The position numbers and the translations under genes were made by a program. Shown here piece after piece: positions 12,057-21,983 of a stretch of 64,000 nucleotides of DNA. The DNA lies in the NCBI GenBank assembly GCA_024305745.1, contig JAHRBS010000010.1, positions 2,363,501-2,427,500 of the forward strand. The letters are read 5' to 3'. Each line of letters starts with the position of its first letter. The first letter of the stretch is position 1. Source of the DNA: Polyporus tsugae (lineage: Eukaryota; Basidiomycota; Agaricomycetes; Polyporales; Polyporaceae). The notes beneath the pieces were generated by a model that saw only the letters and a list, made by a program, of their open reading frames with translations, made no database searches and was not told the origin of the DNA.

Positions 12057-13387
12057 TCACGACCGTGCGTCTTCGTACTCCGGTGGCCGCTCCAGCTTGT
12101 CTTCTCCCCCATGTGGGCTAGTGACTCCATGCGCAAGCGCGAGTGGAGGCGGGAGCAGCTCGCCATCCCGGAACCGGATGCCCGAGTCCTGGTGCTGCAC
12201 GGCTTCCTCTTCAGGCACCTCGGGCACTGGAGGCGGGACAGCGTCTTTGCGGTCTGGCCTCCACGCGCCCGACCCAGGCGGAAGATTGAACCTAGAAGCA
12301 CGGCCGGGACTGGATTGCGAAGCAGGGTCCGCTTGCGCGGACGAGCCAAGGCCGGCGGGTTGCCCGGCGCGTCGCTGCGTGGCAAGCTCGACCGCATATA
12401 GGCGCCCAGCGACTTGTGAGGCGGAATCGGAGGGGGCAATGGTGGACTCTGCGTAAGGAGTATTGGATTGGGGATGGAATGGGCTGGCGGAGCGCCAGAT
12501 ATCGCCGCCTGAGAAGGGAGTTGAGGAGTCCGTGTCGGGTTTGGGCTCGTCCGCAAGGTCCTCCACGAGATCTGAGTGACGAACGTTGCATGCGTCACCA
12601 TCGTGTCAGAACAGGATCAAGAGCACTAGCATACCTTTTCCTACTTGTTGCCTGCCGCTTAACCTCACGCGGTGTTTGAAGTAACGCCAGTAGAAGAAAA
12701 TGGCGGCCGCAAGTAACAGGAGACCCCCCACACCTCCCACCACCCCGCCTACAATAGGTCCCACGTTGCTCTTAGACGATCGCCCACTCGACCTAGCGGT
12801 CGGCGTCCCAGAGGACGATGTTGTCGTAGTTGATGCAGGGGGACTTGTCGCGATGACTCGAACATAATCGAGCAGGTATGGCGCGCCTTCGCTCGCAGTC
12901 GTGACGTTGATGACTAGGACATGGATGTCGTCCGACAGCGTCCCAGAGTCGAAGAATAGCTGCCCGTCCACCTCGTTCACGCGGGTGTCCGGAACCGAAG
13001 ATGAAGAGAACGGCGTCGAGTTCCCTCCATCCAACGCATACAGCGACACCACTGTCGCACCAGAGACCGTCGGCACCGCGATCGAGCCGTACACCTGCAC
13101 GCTCGTGCCTGCACACACATACAAATGTGAATGGCGGCAATACGTCAGCCCAGTCGCTCTCGGCACCGCAGCGATCCCACAAGTAGTTACTGCGGTACCG
13201 GTCAACATGAGGGAGTGCACGCACCGTGGAATCGGAAAACCGCCCCGCCCGTCCCCTGCACGCTCGTCAGAGTCTGCCCGAAGATCGCGCCGTTGTTCGC
13301 AGTCTGTGTCAGCGTCCACGGCGAGTTCCCGTACGAGTCGTACTCGATCGCGGTTGTGTTTGCGCTGTCGACGTTCACGGTGGTCAT
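12057..13387 (-). CDS. Single-pass membrane protein with Ser/Thr-rich stalk, 383 aa
   Basis: Three minus-strand exons: 13387-13225, 13108-12635 and 12571-12057. The N-terminal 150 residues are a beta-rich, presumably extracellular region that starts with MTTVNVD and contains VQVYGSI and LYALDGG, the hallmark layout of a family that is abundant in Agaricomycetes but uncharacterised. A Ser/Thr stalk (ASTTTTSSSG) precedes one strongly hydrophobic helix (VGPIVGGVVGGVGGLLLL) near residues 190-215, followed by a basic stop-transfer and a Pro-rich cytoplasmic tail ending PPEYEDARS. No signal peptide is apparent at this ATG, as is usual for the family; an upstream non-coding or coding first exon cannot be excluded. 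Function is unknown; a cell-surface or wall-sensing role would be guesswork. Confidence 0.78.
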
Positions 13388-13844
13388 CCTCGCCCGAACC
13401 GTTGACGGGTTGGTGGTCAACGTTGGCGGCGAAAGGACAGTCGTGAATTTGCAAAGCACATCGCCAATGGCTTTGCTTCTTTACGTTAGTCACGGTGCTC
13501 TTGAAGCTGTCTCTCTTGAAGGCGGCGCTCATCAACGTCAACGTGAACAGACGCGAACGCGCAATGTGCATACAGCGCTCAACTGCCCGGGCCGGGTCCG
13601 ATCGCGGGTTCGGCGTCAGCTCCGAGTCCAGGTACCTGGGGACACATACGAGCATAGATTATATATTCTCAGATGAACTCACAGATATGAAGAAGTAGCA
13701 AATGTGCCCATGAATGGTGTACAAAATGAGCTACGAGATTATACTGTCGGAATCCATAGTGGCCTGATGCAATGTCACCAACAACCAATAGAAGGATGGG
13801 TACATATTTCGGATCATAACCTCAACCTCTCTATGCTCATCCAT

Positions 13845-15053
13845 TTAGCTCGCGGTGTATGACGGCGGGACGTCAGCGAGGTCGTTCGCCTCCAGGGCAT
13901 TCGCTGACGACAACCTGCCCGCAACCGGCTGTGGCCGACTGCGCTCATCGAAACGGATGCCAGATTCAGAGTCGGCATGGAACGTGGCTTGCTGTAGCAC
14001 AGAGAGCAGACCAGCTTCTGCGGCCTTGCTCGTTTCCGGTTGGTTGGGGCTCGTCGACTGCCGCTGTGTGTAGGCGACGAGGTGCAGTGACGGTGAGAGG
14101 GAGGGACCGGAGATCGAGGAGCTACTTGCGCTGTACTCGCTTGTGGATGTTTCAGAGGACGTGTAGCCGAGTCGCGGAGGCCGGTACCCACTGAGCGCGG
14201 AATGGGTGGACGGTCGGGCACTATAAGTAGACTGAGGCGGGGGTGGGAGCCTGTATTCGGTGGACGAGGGTGCGGTGGACCGAGGCATGGCCACGTATGG
14301 GGTTGACTTCACGTCTGTATGAAACAGTGCCGGAATTAGATCACGAAGGACAAATCGGGTGGCAGCGCCTACGAGAAGCGGAACGCACCTTGCTCATCCA
14401 AGAGATCACCCCGTCTCGCTGCTGATGCGTAGAAGTATGGTATTCCGGTACGATTCCCCCCCCCGGAAGCAGAGGAACTAGATCGCGATGTTGGTGGCAA
14501 CCAGGACGACAACGCCGCCCACAATGGCGCCCACCGGTACCGCGAAAGGTTTGCCGTTGGAAGAATCGTTCACTGGCTGCCCGGTCGCGACCGGAAGGGA
14601 TGTCATGATGACAGACTGTGCTGCAGTTGGGGTCGCTTCGTTGCTTGGCTTGTAGATGATTACGTCCAGTGCGAAGGGATATTGCTGGGTCGCGTGTCAG
14701 GACGGCCATCTCGAGCATGGGTTGCCCGCTTTGGATCGAAGGCATCGCCAGGAAGGGGAAGGAAAGGTCTACGCTGCCGTTGTTTGGGGCTGGGGCTATG
14801 ATTGTCTGGACCATCTCGCCATCAAGCGAGAACTGAACAGCTGGAGAGCCCGAGTTATTCACGGTTGAGGCAATTCCATAAACAGCAATGGCGGAACCTC
14901 GAAGAATTATTAGCGCATTCACCACAAAAGAGCGAACGGAGCGTGATCACATATAAAGTTAAAGGACGCCCTCGCTCCTGCCACACCCGCAGTGATCGTG
15001 CCGCCTGACGCCTGGCTGTCGTTTACAAGCGCGGGAAACCATAGGTTGTGCGT
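13845..15053 (-). pseudogene. Decayed relative of the neighbouring surface-membrane-protein gene
   Basis: Pieces of the same architecture as the gene at 12057-13387 occur in order on the minus strand: an N-terminal exon (15053-14951), the IAVYG and SLDGE region (14897 onward), an IIYKPSN segment, a Ser-rich stalk, a glycine-rich hydrophobic helix (VGAIVGGVVV) and a Pro-rich tail (14314-13845, ending DVPPSYTAS). The reading frame is broken at least three times: a one-base frame change near 14685-14695, an in-frame TAG at 14478-14480 inside or just after the membrane helix, and another frame change at a run of nine C/G (14456-14464). No plausible intron explains these. No start codon for the first exon was found. 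Assembly error at the homopolymer is possible, but it would not remove the stop. Confidence 0.6.
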
Positions 15054-15731
15054 CTGGTAATTACTAAGTTAGACTCATTATCATGGTCATCCGCCCAAAA
15101 GAAAGAGCCCGAAGACAGCGAAGGGCAACCCGAAGACGCTGTACCGTTTCAGGTGCAACATATGGTCGTATCCTATTCTGAAGCACACGGCGACGCCGCC
15201 CCAACTCAAGTGGGCGCGCATGAAACATCTGCTGTAAAGCTCAGGGGCCGGAAGGAAACGAGCCTTAGCCCTTGGCGCAGAACACAGTCACGGTTCTATA
15301 AGATAAGGGAGTAAGAAGGGGTATTCGGGTAAAGGATCGACTCACTGTTCCCTATGAAGTTTTTGCCCTTATGTTGGCCGAACTCCACAGCCTCGGTGGC
15401 AACTTCACTGTACTTATATGGACGGCCCGTTACGAGGCTGCACAAAGCCGAAAGCATGCAGCTGTAAACAGTTTAAGTATGATATATTTAAAGCCTGCCT
15501 GGCTGATTGGCTCGCGAGGATAGTATAACTGGAGTGTTGGCTGTGGTGGACGTTCCTCATGAGGAAGCTGCACGACCTGAACTTGAACAACTTGAAGTTG
15601 GTGAGTCAGTGGGCGTCTATAGGGGACGTGACGGCGTCACGAAGGGCGCCAAATTGCCGAAAGGGGACGGAGTGACTCGGATGAGCGGGCGGTTGGGATT
15701 GGCTGTGTCACTGTGGCACCAGCGACTGCAG
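15054..15731. other. Intergenic region
   Basis: About 680 bases between the decayed gene (minus strand) and the next plus-strand gene. It should hold the promoter of the latter. A short ATG-led frame at 15559-15600 ending at a good donor (gtgagt) could be a first exon of the downstream gene, but its phase does not fit the next exon without a further splice. Nothing else is supported. Confidence 0.4.
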
Positions 15732-17420
15732 GCTTTCATTTCAGCTCCCCGGCACGCTTCCACAGCTTGGACAGCAACGGCGAACATCTCTCTTCAATCC
15801 AACCCATCCTCTCGTCGTTCCAGGACACTCAAACCTGCGTCCTCAGCGAGCGGCAAGCGGTGGTCAAGCGTGCAATTCATCCCGGCATTATCGACGAGAT
15901 CTGTGGTCCCAGATTTGTCCTAGACCGCTCCACGACGCGCAACGAGGCACAGCCTGAAGAACCCCCGTCCGAGTGGCGGCAATTCTCAACCCGATCTTGT
16001 TCAATTATCGAGCGCAACCGCTTACGAGTTACCAGCTCCAGATGTGTGCTGCAATCCAACAGTCGCATGCACAAGATCGTCCCTTCGAGACACCACAAGA
16101 TGCGTGTTCAAGTCACAACAGCGTGCCATCAACGTCCACTATTGTGAGTGAAGAACAATGTAACTGTCTGCCCACGGTGTGTCCTCCGTCCTCAAGCCAG
16201 AGGCTCTACCTTTCTTTGTTTAGCACCACAACAGTCGAACACCGACGCCACCCCCAATGCTCCCCTCCCAACACCCCCAAGCATTGCCCGAAGATGAAGC
16301 ACACGATGCGGGCGCCGTCGCCCACCTAACCACCGCTCACGGCATCAAGGTTCGCGACTTCGCGTACGAGAACAAATTGCCGCCCGTTACGACAGTGCCC
16401 CGCTTCACGGTTCAAGTCCAGCCCCGCCCTCGCCCGCTCAAACGCACACGCGACATGTTCGACGGCGCGGGCCACGAGGACGGCGAAGAGAGCGATGAGG
16501 AGGATCCAGGCATACCCCGCACGTTCTACATCGACTCGTCCGGAACTGGCACGAGCCACACATACCGCTACCGCCAGAAAGCCGCCGTGCTGGAGCGGAC
16601 ACTCACGGAACCTGCAGACGACCAACCACCGCCGTCCCAAGGCTTCAATACCCGCGCAAACTTCTTCCTACAGCCGTCGCATGTCCTACGGCAGCCGTCG
16701 CCCCCGCGTTGGCCTCGACAAGGCGCCGCACTATTCCCGACGACACCCAACAAGGCAGTATCCCGCTCCCCGTTCGCGGGCCTCAGTCCTATCAGCACGA
16801 TCCCCCATTCGCAGCCAAGCATGGTCATGGAATCACAGGAGTCAGAGCCGTACGTTGAGACGCCACTCGTCACCCCAAACGGGTCATTGCAGTGGCCCGT
16901 CCAGAACACCAGCGCCTTGCCCAATTCGCAACTCGAGTCAGTGCTACCGCAGCTCCCAGACACCAGCGTCACGATGTCGCAGCTCGGGTTCACGCCCGAG
17001 CGATCACCGCGGAACCGTACCTCCGCCCGCGCCGAGGGGTCTCCTTCTCGTCGGCATCATCGCCATACCCAGCTCCAACTCCCGCCGCCTGCAGACTTCA
17101 ATCCATACGCACCTGCCGCCTCAAAGTCACGCCCGACATCTAGCTCCTCCACCCGCGGTGCTACGCGCTCGGGGGCAGCGTCCTCAGTGCCGCTGAAGGA
17201 CGCGCCAGCGCACCGTTACGACCTGCGCCAGCGGCCAGAGGGCGCGAATCCCGCCCCGGCGAAACCCGCTACCTCGCGCGGTACCAGTCGCACAAGATCG
17301 TCGAAGCAGGTCCCGACAAAGTCTGAGAAGCCCCCCTCTAAGAGGCGCAAGGTCACCCCTCCGGAACCTTCGACGAAGACCACCCGGGGGCGGAAGAAGA
17401 ACGGCGAGGTCAAGAGGTAG
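15732..17420 (+). CDS. Low-complexity, probably nuclear protein (5' end uncertain)
   Basis: The 3' part is firm: an exon ending at 16143 (donor gtgagt) spliced to 16224-17420, 399 codons with stop. Upstream, coding-like sequence is present at about 15732-15940 (containing HPGIIDEICGPRF) and 16002-16143, but the intron between them has a weak donor and the start codon is not identified. The protein is Pro/Ser/Arg-rich, with an acidic patch (DGEESDEEDP) near the middle and a strongly basic C-terminus containing KRRKV and RGRKKNGEVKR, typical of nuclear localisation signals or DNA contact. A RYDLRQR motif precedes the basic tail. I do not recognise the family. An ATG at 16257 would give a shorter 387-residue product in the same frame. 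Confidence 0.6.
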
Positions 17421-17962
17421 TTGGCCGATCCGATCACCCGTGGTGTCTGGAGGCGGTCCTTGCCTTCGTTTCCAAGTTGGCGACACCATGTTTTCCATCC
17501 TAGCGGACGGGACTGGAGGATATCATCTATCAGTTTATTTCACGATCTCCACATGTTTCGTATACCTGTGCTCCATCCGTGTTGTCTGTTGTTTGCTGTC
17601 ATGTCCGCTTGATGTCGATTCATAACTCCTGTATCTTACTAGTGTATCTTTCTCACACCACCCACGGAATGCGTGGGGCACATATGCCACACGGTTACCC
17701 ACATTGCTAGCTAGCAGATACCTACCTGTAGCAGTATCGACTACTATTTAGTAACCCTTGTCTTGACTAACCTTACCATCAGATACGTCCTTCACGCTCT
17801 TCCCGTTCACGAATACTATCCGACTGAATTCCAGATAGGGATGAATTGCGATACAAGCTCAACGTCCGAGGGCACAGATAGAGTACAACAAGCATCCATC
17901 CACCGAATACACCGAGTCCACACCTTACGGATCAAGTGCGCAGTTGCAGAGTCCCAGTCATC
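17421..17962. other. Convergent 3' intergenic region
   Basis: Between the 3' ends of two convergent genes. It probably contains both 3' untranslated regions and polyadenylation signals. It has AT-rich stretches, including tagctagcag near 17710, but no defined element. Confidence 0.4.
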
Positions 17963-20619
17963 CTACGAAACCCATCCCCTCGCTTTCGCCATGCCGAGGA
18001 GCTCCCCAGCGCTCTTCGGCCCCGAGACCTCCAGGATCGCCTTCACAGGGGCCTGAGTCTTGCGCGGACGCCCCGGCCCCTTCTTTCGCGGTACCGGGGC
18101 CTTGACACCCGCGAGGCACTGTCGGAGGACGCCCTCGATCTCCTTCATGCAATCGTAGCACTCCCGCTCGCTGAAGCCGACCGATGGCTGTGCGGCTGTG
18201 CTTTTGCGGGACGTCGCAGGCGGCCGGAGGCGCTTAGACTGCAGGAGCTTGAGCACCAGGTAGTGTAGCCACTTAGGATCGTACATAGTCATCAGCATAC
18301 TTCCCGCGCGGAAGACATCAAGGGGACTCACCATGACGTTCGTCAAAGGGCTGAAGTTGTCCCACCGATCGCTGTTGTGCGTGCGCATCATGCGGTACAC
18401 GTCAAACTGGTAGTCGCCCTCACCCTCGAATATCTCCTCGTCGAACGGCGTCCAGTGGACGTTCGCTCCGTCGCCGTCATGCGAGTCCATGCGTGAAAGA
18501 CCGAGGTCGATGACGGTAACGAGGACGCCGTGGTCGGGATCGTCCATTGAGGGACGAGTCTTGCGTCGGGTGGTGCTCTTCGCTGGGACGTTCTTGACGA
18601 GTATTTGGCCCCAGTGTAAGTCGCGATGCTAATGACGCAAAAGTCCCGGTTAGGACCAAGAGAACGTCTATGTTGGTGGTTATATGCGCACCTCAAAGCT
18701 GACCAAGTCCTCCGCCTCGGCTAGGGTACGTGTTACCTGCCAGAAGACGCTGCAGGCTTGTCGCCAACCCATCTTGGTCGGCGTGCTGAAGGTATATGCT
18801 TCCAAGTCGGGGCCTCCGTTGGGTAGCACAATGATTGCATATAGCTGCGATACACTGAAAGTATCTGTTCACCATTAAAAGTTCAGCTACTCAAATAACG
18901 AGAGAAGTCGATGACGACGAACTGACCTGGCCGTACGCTCTCACTCCCCTTCCGCTCAGCATACTCATCCCATAGATCCAACAATAACGACGGATACTTC
19001 CCGCGGACGACGTATGTTCTCAACAACTCCACAAAGCCCAAACAGCACGCGCCCATGGCCCGCGTCACGATGACCTCCTTCAGCACATCCTTCGCGTCGC
19101 TCGGCGGCGGGCCATCCACGTCCATCGCCGCCGTCGCCCCGAGGTCCCTGCGCTCCTCGTCGCGCAGTGGGACAATCTTGAGCACGACGTCCCCGATACC
19201 AAACACCTCCGAGAAGCTCGCCTCGCCGATCTTCTGGAACTTCGGCGGACCCGCCACGCCCATGACGCGCCCCTGGGGGTCGTCCAGGCGCACGATGGGA
19301 TCGAACGGGAACATTTCAATAAACGCCGAGAACTCGTGCGGCGTCGTTTGCGCACACTCCTCCAGGAGCGGCTGGACGTATGCTGGCACCGAGGGCGCCA
19401 GCATCGCCTCGAGCAGCCGCACTTCCGCAACAGCGCGAGGGGAGAGCGCGAGCTGCCCAAAGTCGAAAGTGACATCGAAGTCAAAGTCGGAGGGTGTGGT
19501 TGGAGATGGCGGAGATGGAGGAGCAGGGAAGGTAGCACGTCCAGGACGCGCACGGATGGGTGTGAGCTTCCGGGGCTGGGACCTGCTGGGACGAGTTTCA
19601 GGTTCGTCATCGTCAAGGTCGGGGAGGGATAGGAATGGGGCAAGAGTTTGGGGACGTGCAAGTTCGGCGGGAAAAGTCAGGTTGCGGGTGATGGGCACTG
19701 CAGGACGTGCTGCTGTTGGAGGGATTTTGGTAGTTGGCTGGGGTTTTGAAGGAGGCTGCGCAATGGGTGTTGCGGGGGATAGAGAAGGCGTAGTTGATGG
19801 TGATTGAACGACGTTCGATTGGGCTCGTTTTGCTCCACGACGTGGACGAGGAGTGGTGAAGCTAACCTCCCCGGTAGTTGTATTTGCGTCTTTCGTCTGT
19901 TTCTCTGGAGCGAAGTCGCTGCCCGAGTCTTCCTCCGAATCGGAGATGACGATGGGTTTCGCCTTCTTCTGGGCGTTTCGCTTTGGTCGAGCAAGTGGAA
20001 CATCCTCTTCAGATTCCGAGGAGATTACAATGGGTTCACATTTCTTCTTGTTCATTCCTGATTTTGCACCCCGCGGGAGCATCTTCGCCTTCTTGGAGGG
20101 GGCAAGGGCGAGGACGTTAGCCTTTACGTCGATGCGGGCAGTACGATGTTCTTGGCTAACGCGTCGGCCCTGGGCATCGAGAACGACGATGTCGACATTG
20201 ACTATAGGGGATTGTGGAATCAAAGGGGATGCCTTTGCGACTGTCTGTCGACGCTTGGCTCGAACCGCTGGGGGTATCGCCGGGGACGTTGGAGCGTTCG
20301 GAGCAATAGAACCAAGAGGATACCGCGAGACTGGCTTGGGTTTGGCAGAAGTGGCGCCGACCTTGACTACTTTAGGGGACCTCTTGGGTTTCTTGGTTGG
20401 AACGAGGGGACCATCCTGGAAGGAAGAACAAGACTTGATGGATATCGGAGACTCCTTCGTCCCGTTCTCCGATAGATGTGGGCGGAGGACCTCGTTCTCG
20501 CGTTTGGTGGTGGATGAGTCAGAGTGTGTGGATGTGCGATCATAGTCGTCGTAGGCATTGACCACACGGTGTCCGCGACGGCCGTAAGCGAAGACATGCT
20601 TAGTCCTGGAGCCCAGCAT
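17963..20619 (-). CDS. HASPIN: Haspin-type protein kinase, 823 aa
   Basis: Four minus-strand exons: 20619-18927, 18864-18692, 18628-18332 and 18271-17963. Haspin phosphorylates histone H3 Thr3 in mitosis, which recruits the chromosomal passenger complex; this is family knowledge. The N-terminal 400 residues are disordered and Lys/Ser/Pro-rich. The kinase domain begins at FQKIGEASFSEVFG and VLKIVPL. The catalytic loop reads HRDLHWGQIL, formed by the splice at 18692/18628. The DFG position is replaced by VIDLGLSRM, as expected for haspins, which lack DFG. A haspin-typical NVMWLHYL helix appears only if the 60-nt intron 18272-18331 is removed; that intron has a gtgagt donor but an AAG acceptor and carries no stop. 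The gene is head-to-head with PSF2. Confidence 0.9.
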
Positions 20620-20997
20620 GTCGTACAGAGTGAACAGGCAGAGGCAGACACCTGCCCACAGAGTCCAGTCCTGCAGGGAAATAATGGCGGCTGCGTGTGG
20701 TAGCAGAGGTACTCGGGCAGAACGAGGGGAGACGAAAGGCTACAGCGAATGGTGTGTCTGTTGAAGGTTAAGGCCTGGGTTGGACTCGTGGGGAGAGGCC
20801 CGGGACTGAAGCGATCTCAGATCTCAACCAAACCGTGGCACACGCATCATCCCACGTGATCGTGATCGTGACAGCCGCCCACCCATCCCAGCACATTCAA
20901 GCAGCTTGTCCTCAGCCACACACTTCCAGGTTTGCATACTTATTACTCCCCGTCCTCAACGTCGCCAAATCATCTTTAACACTTAGATATCCACACA
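20620..20997. promoter_or_regulatory. Shared divergent promoter of haspin and PSF2
   Basis: 378 bases separate the two start codons. A perfect E-box CACGTG lies at 20853-20858, followed by a short repeat of atcgtg units (20859-20870). No MluI cell-cycle box (ACGCGT) is present. Bidirectional regulation is inferred from the arrangement only. Confidence 0.5.
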
Positions 20998-21824
20998 ATG
21001 GCCCTTCCACCCTCGCTAAGGACATCAATCTCCCCTCCCGAGCTCGAGCTTGTCGCGTCGGAACAGCTCGTCGAGATCGTCCCTCTCGTGTCCATGGAAC
21101 GAACTGCTTTCATCTCTGTATGCTCAATCTGTGCCACACCTCCTCTGGTCCTCAATATAACATCATGTGTGACTTAGGGAGCATATGGACCTCTCCGACC
21201 ACCAACGAAATGCAAAGTTCCACTTTGGATGGCATCCAATCTGAAGCTCAAGAAAAAGTGCCACATTGTCCCTCCAACATGGCTCGACGTCGGTACGCCA
21301 CCATAACCATATCGTCAACGTTCGATCTAAAACAATTGCTTACCTTTGAGCTTTGCTGTAAACAGATTTTCTCCAGGAAAAATTGGCACAAGAAACGACA
21401 TCCCCAGACTTCAGCGAGATGCCCTTTCGCTTCGCAGAGATCGCAAAGATTTTGTTAGACGTGTAAGCACCAACCCCGACGCCCCTTATAAGTTCGCATC
21501 CATCACGCATATCGTTCCTCTCTAGTGCATCTGACGACCTACAAAATCCTGAAAGGATCCGCACGCTGCTGAAGGACATCCGAGAAGCTCGACAAGCAAA
21601 GAGTCGCGAAGGTCTCCCCAAGCTCGACCACAACGAACTGTTGGTAGGTCAACAGTTCGCTGAAACTGGGTTCGCACCTTACTGATGGCGTGGCTAAGCT
21701 ACACAACCTTTGTGCGATGGAGATCAACGAGATTCGGCCGTTCTTTATCCGCGGCATGGGCGTCCTTACCCAGCTTACACGCGTACGAGAACCAGCAGCC
21801 GACGACATGGACCAGACAATGTAG
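20998..21824 (+). CDS. PSF2: GINS complex subunit PSF2, 191 aa
   Basis: Five exons: 20998-21117, 21178-21292, 21366-21462, 21526-21643 and 21699-21824. GINS (Sld5-Psf1-Psf2-Psf3) joins Cdc45 and MCM2-7 in the replicative helicase. The start MALPPSLR leads into the PSF2 N-terminal signature SPPELELVASEQLVEIVP. GPLRPPTKCKVPLW and a central helix ending in EIAKILLD follow. The C-terminal helical region contains EINEIRPFF, a strongly conserved PSF2 segment. The length of 191 residues is normal for the family. All four introns are 50-75 nt with consistent phases. The gene faces away from haspin, sharing a short promoter. Both products act in S/M-phase chromosome biology, but co-regulation is unproven. 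Confidence 0.95.
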
Positions 21825-21983
21825 ACCACATTTAAATTAACGAACACCGATAGGTTGTAAAATACATCGTAGCTACACCCAACAAAGCAGAACATGACGA
21901 TAACAAAGGCAATATCCAAGCCGTTGGCCCGCACAGATTTCCCAACCTCCGTATATTCCGAGTCTCCTTGTGTCCACAACCGG

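Noticed and set aside
11765..12601. 278-codon minus-strand frame overlapping the surface-protein tail
   Set aside because: Different frame from the exon that continues the membrane protein in phase; the composition looks like an out-of-frame Pro/Arg artefact.
19055..20545. Large plus-strand frames opposite the haspin N-terminus
   Set aside because: Antisense readings of a low-complexity coding exon.
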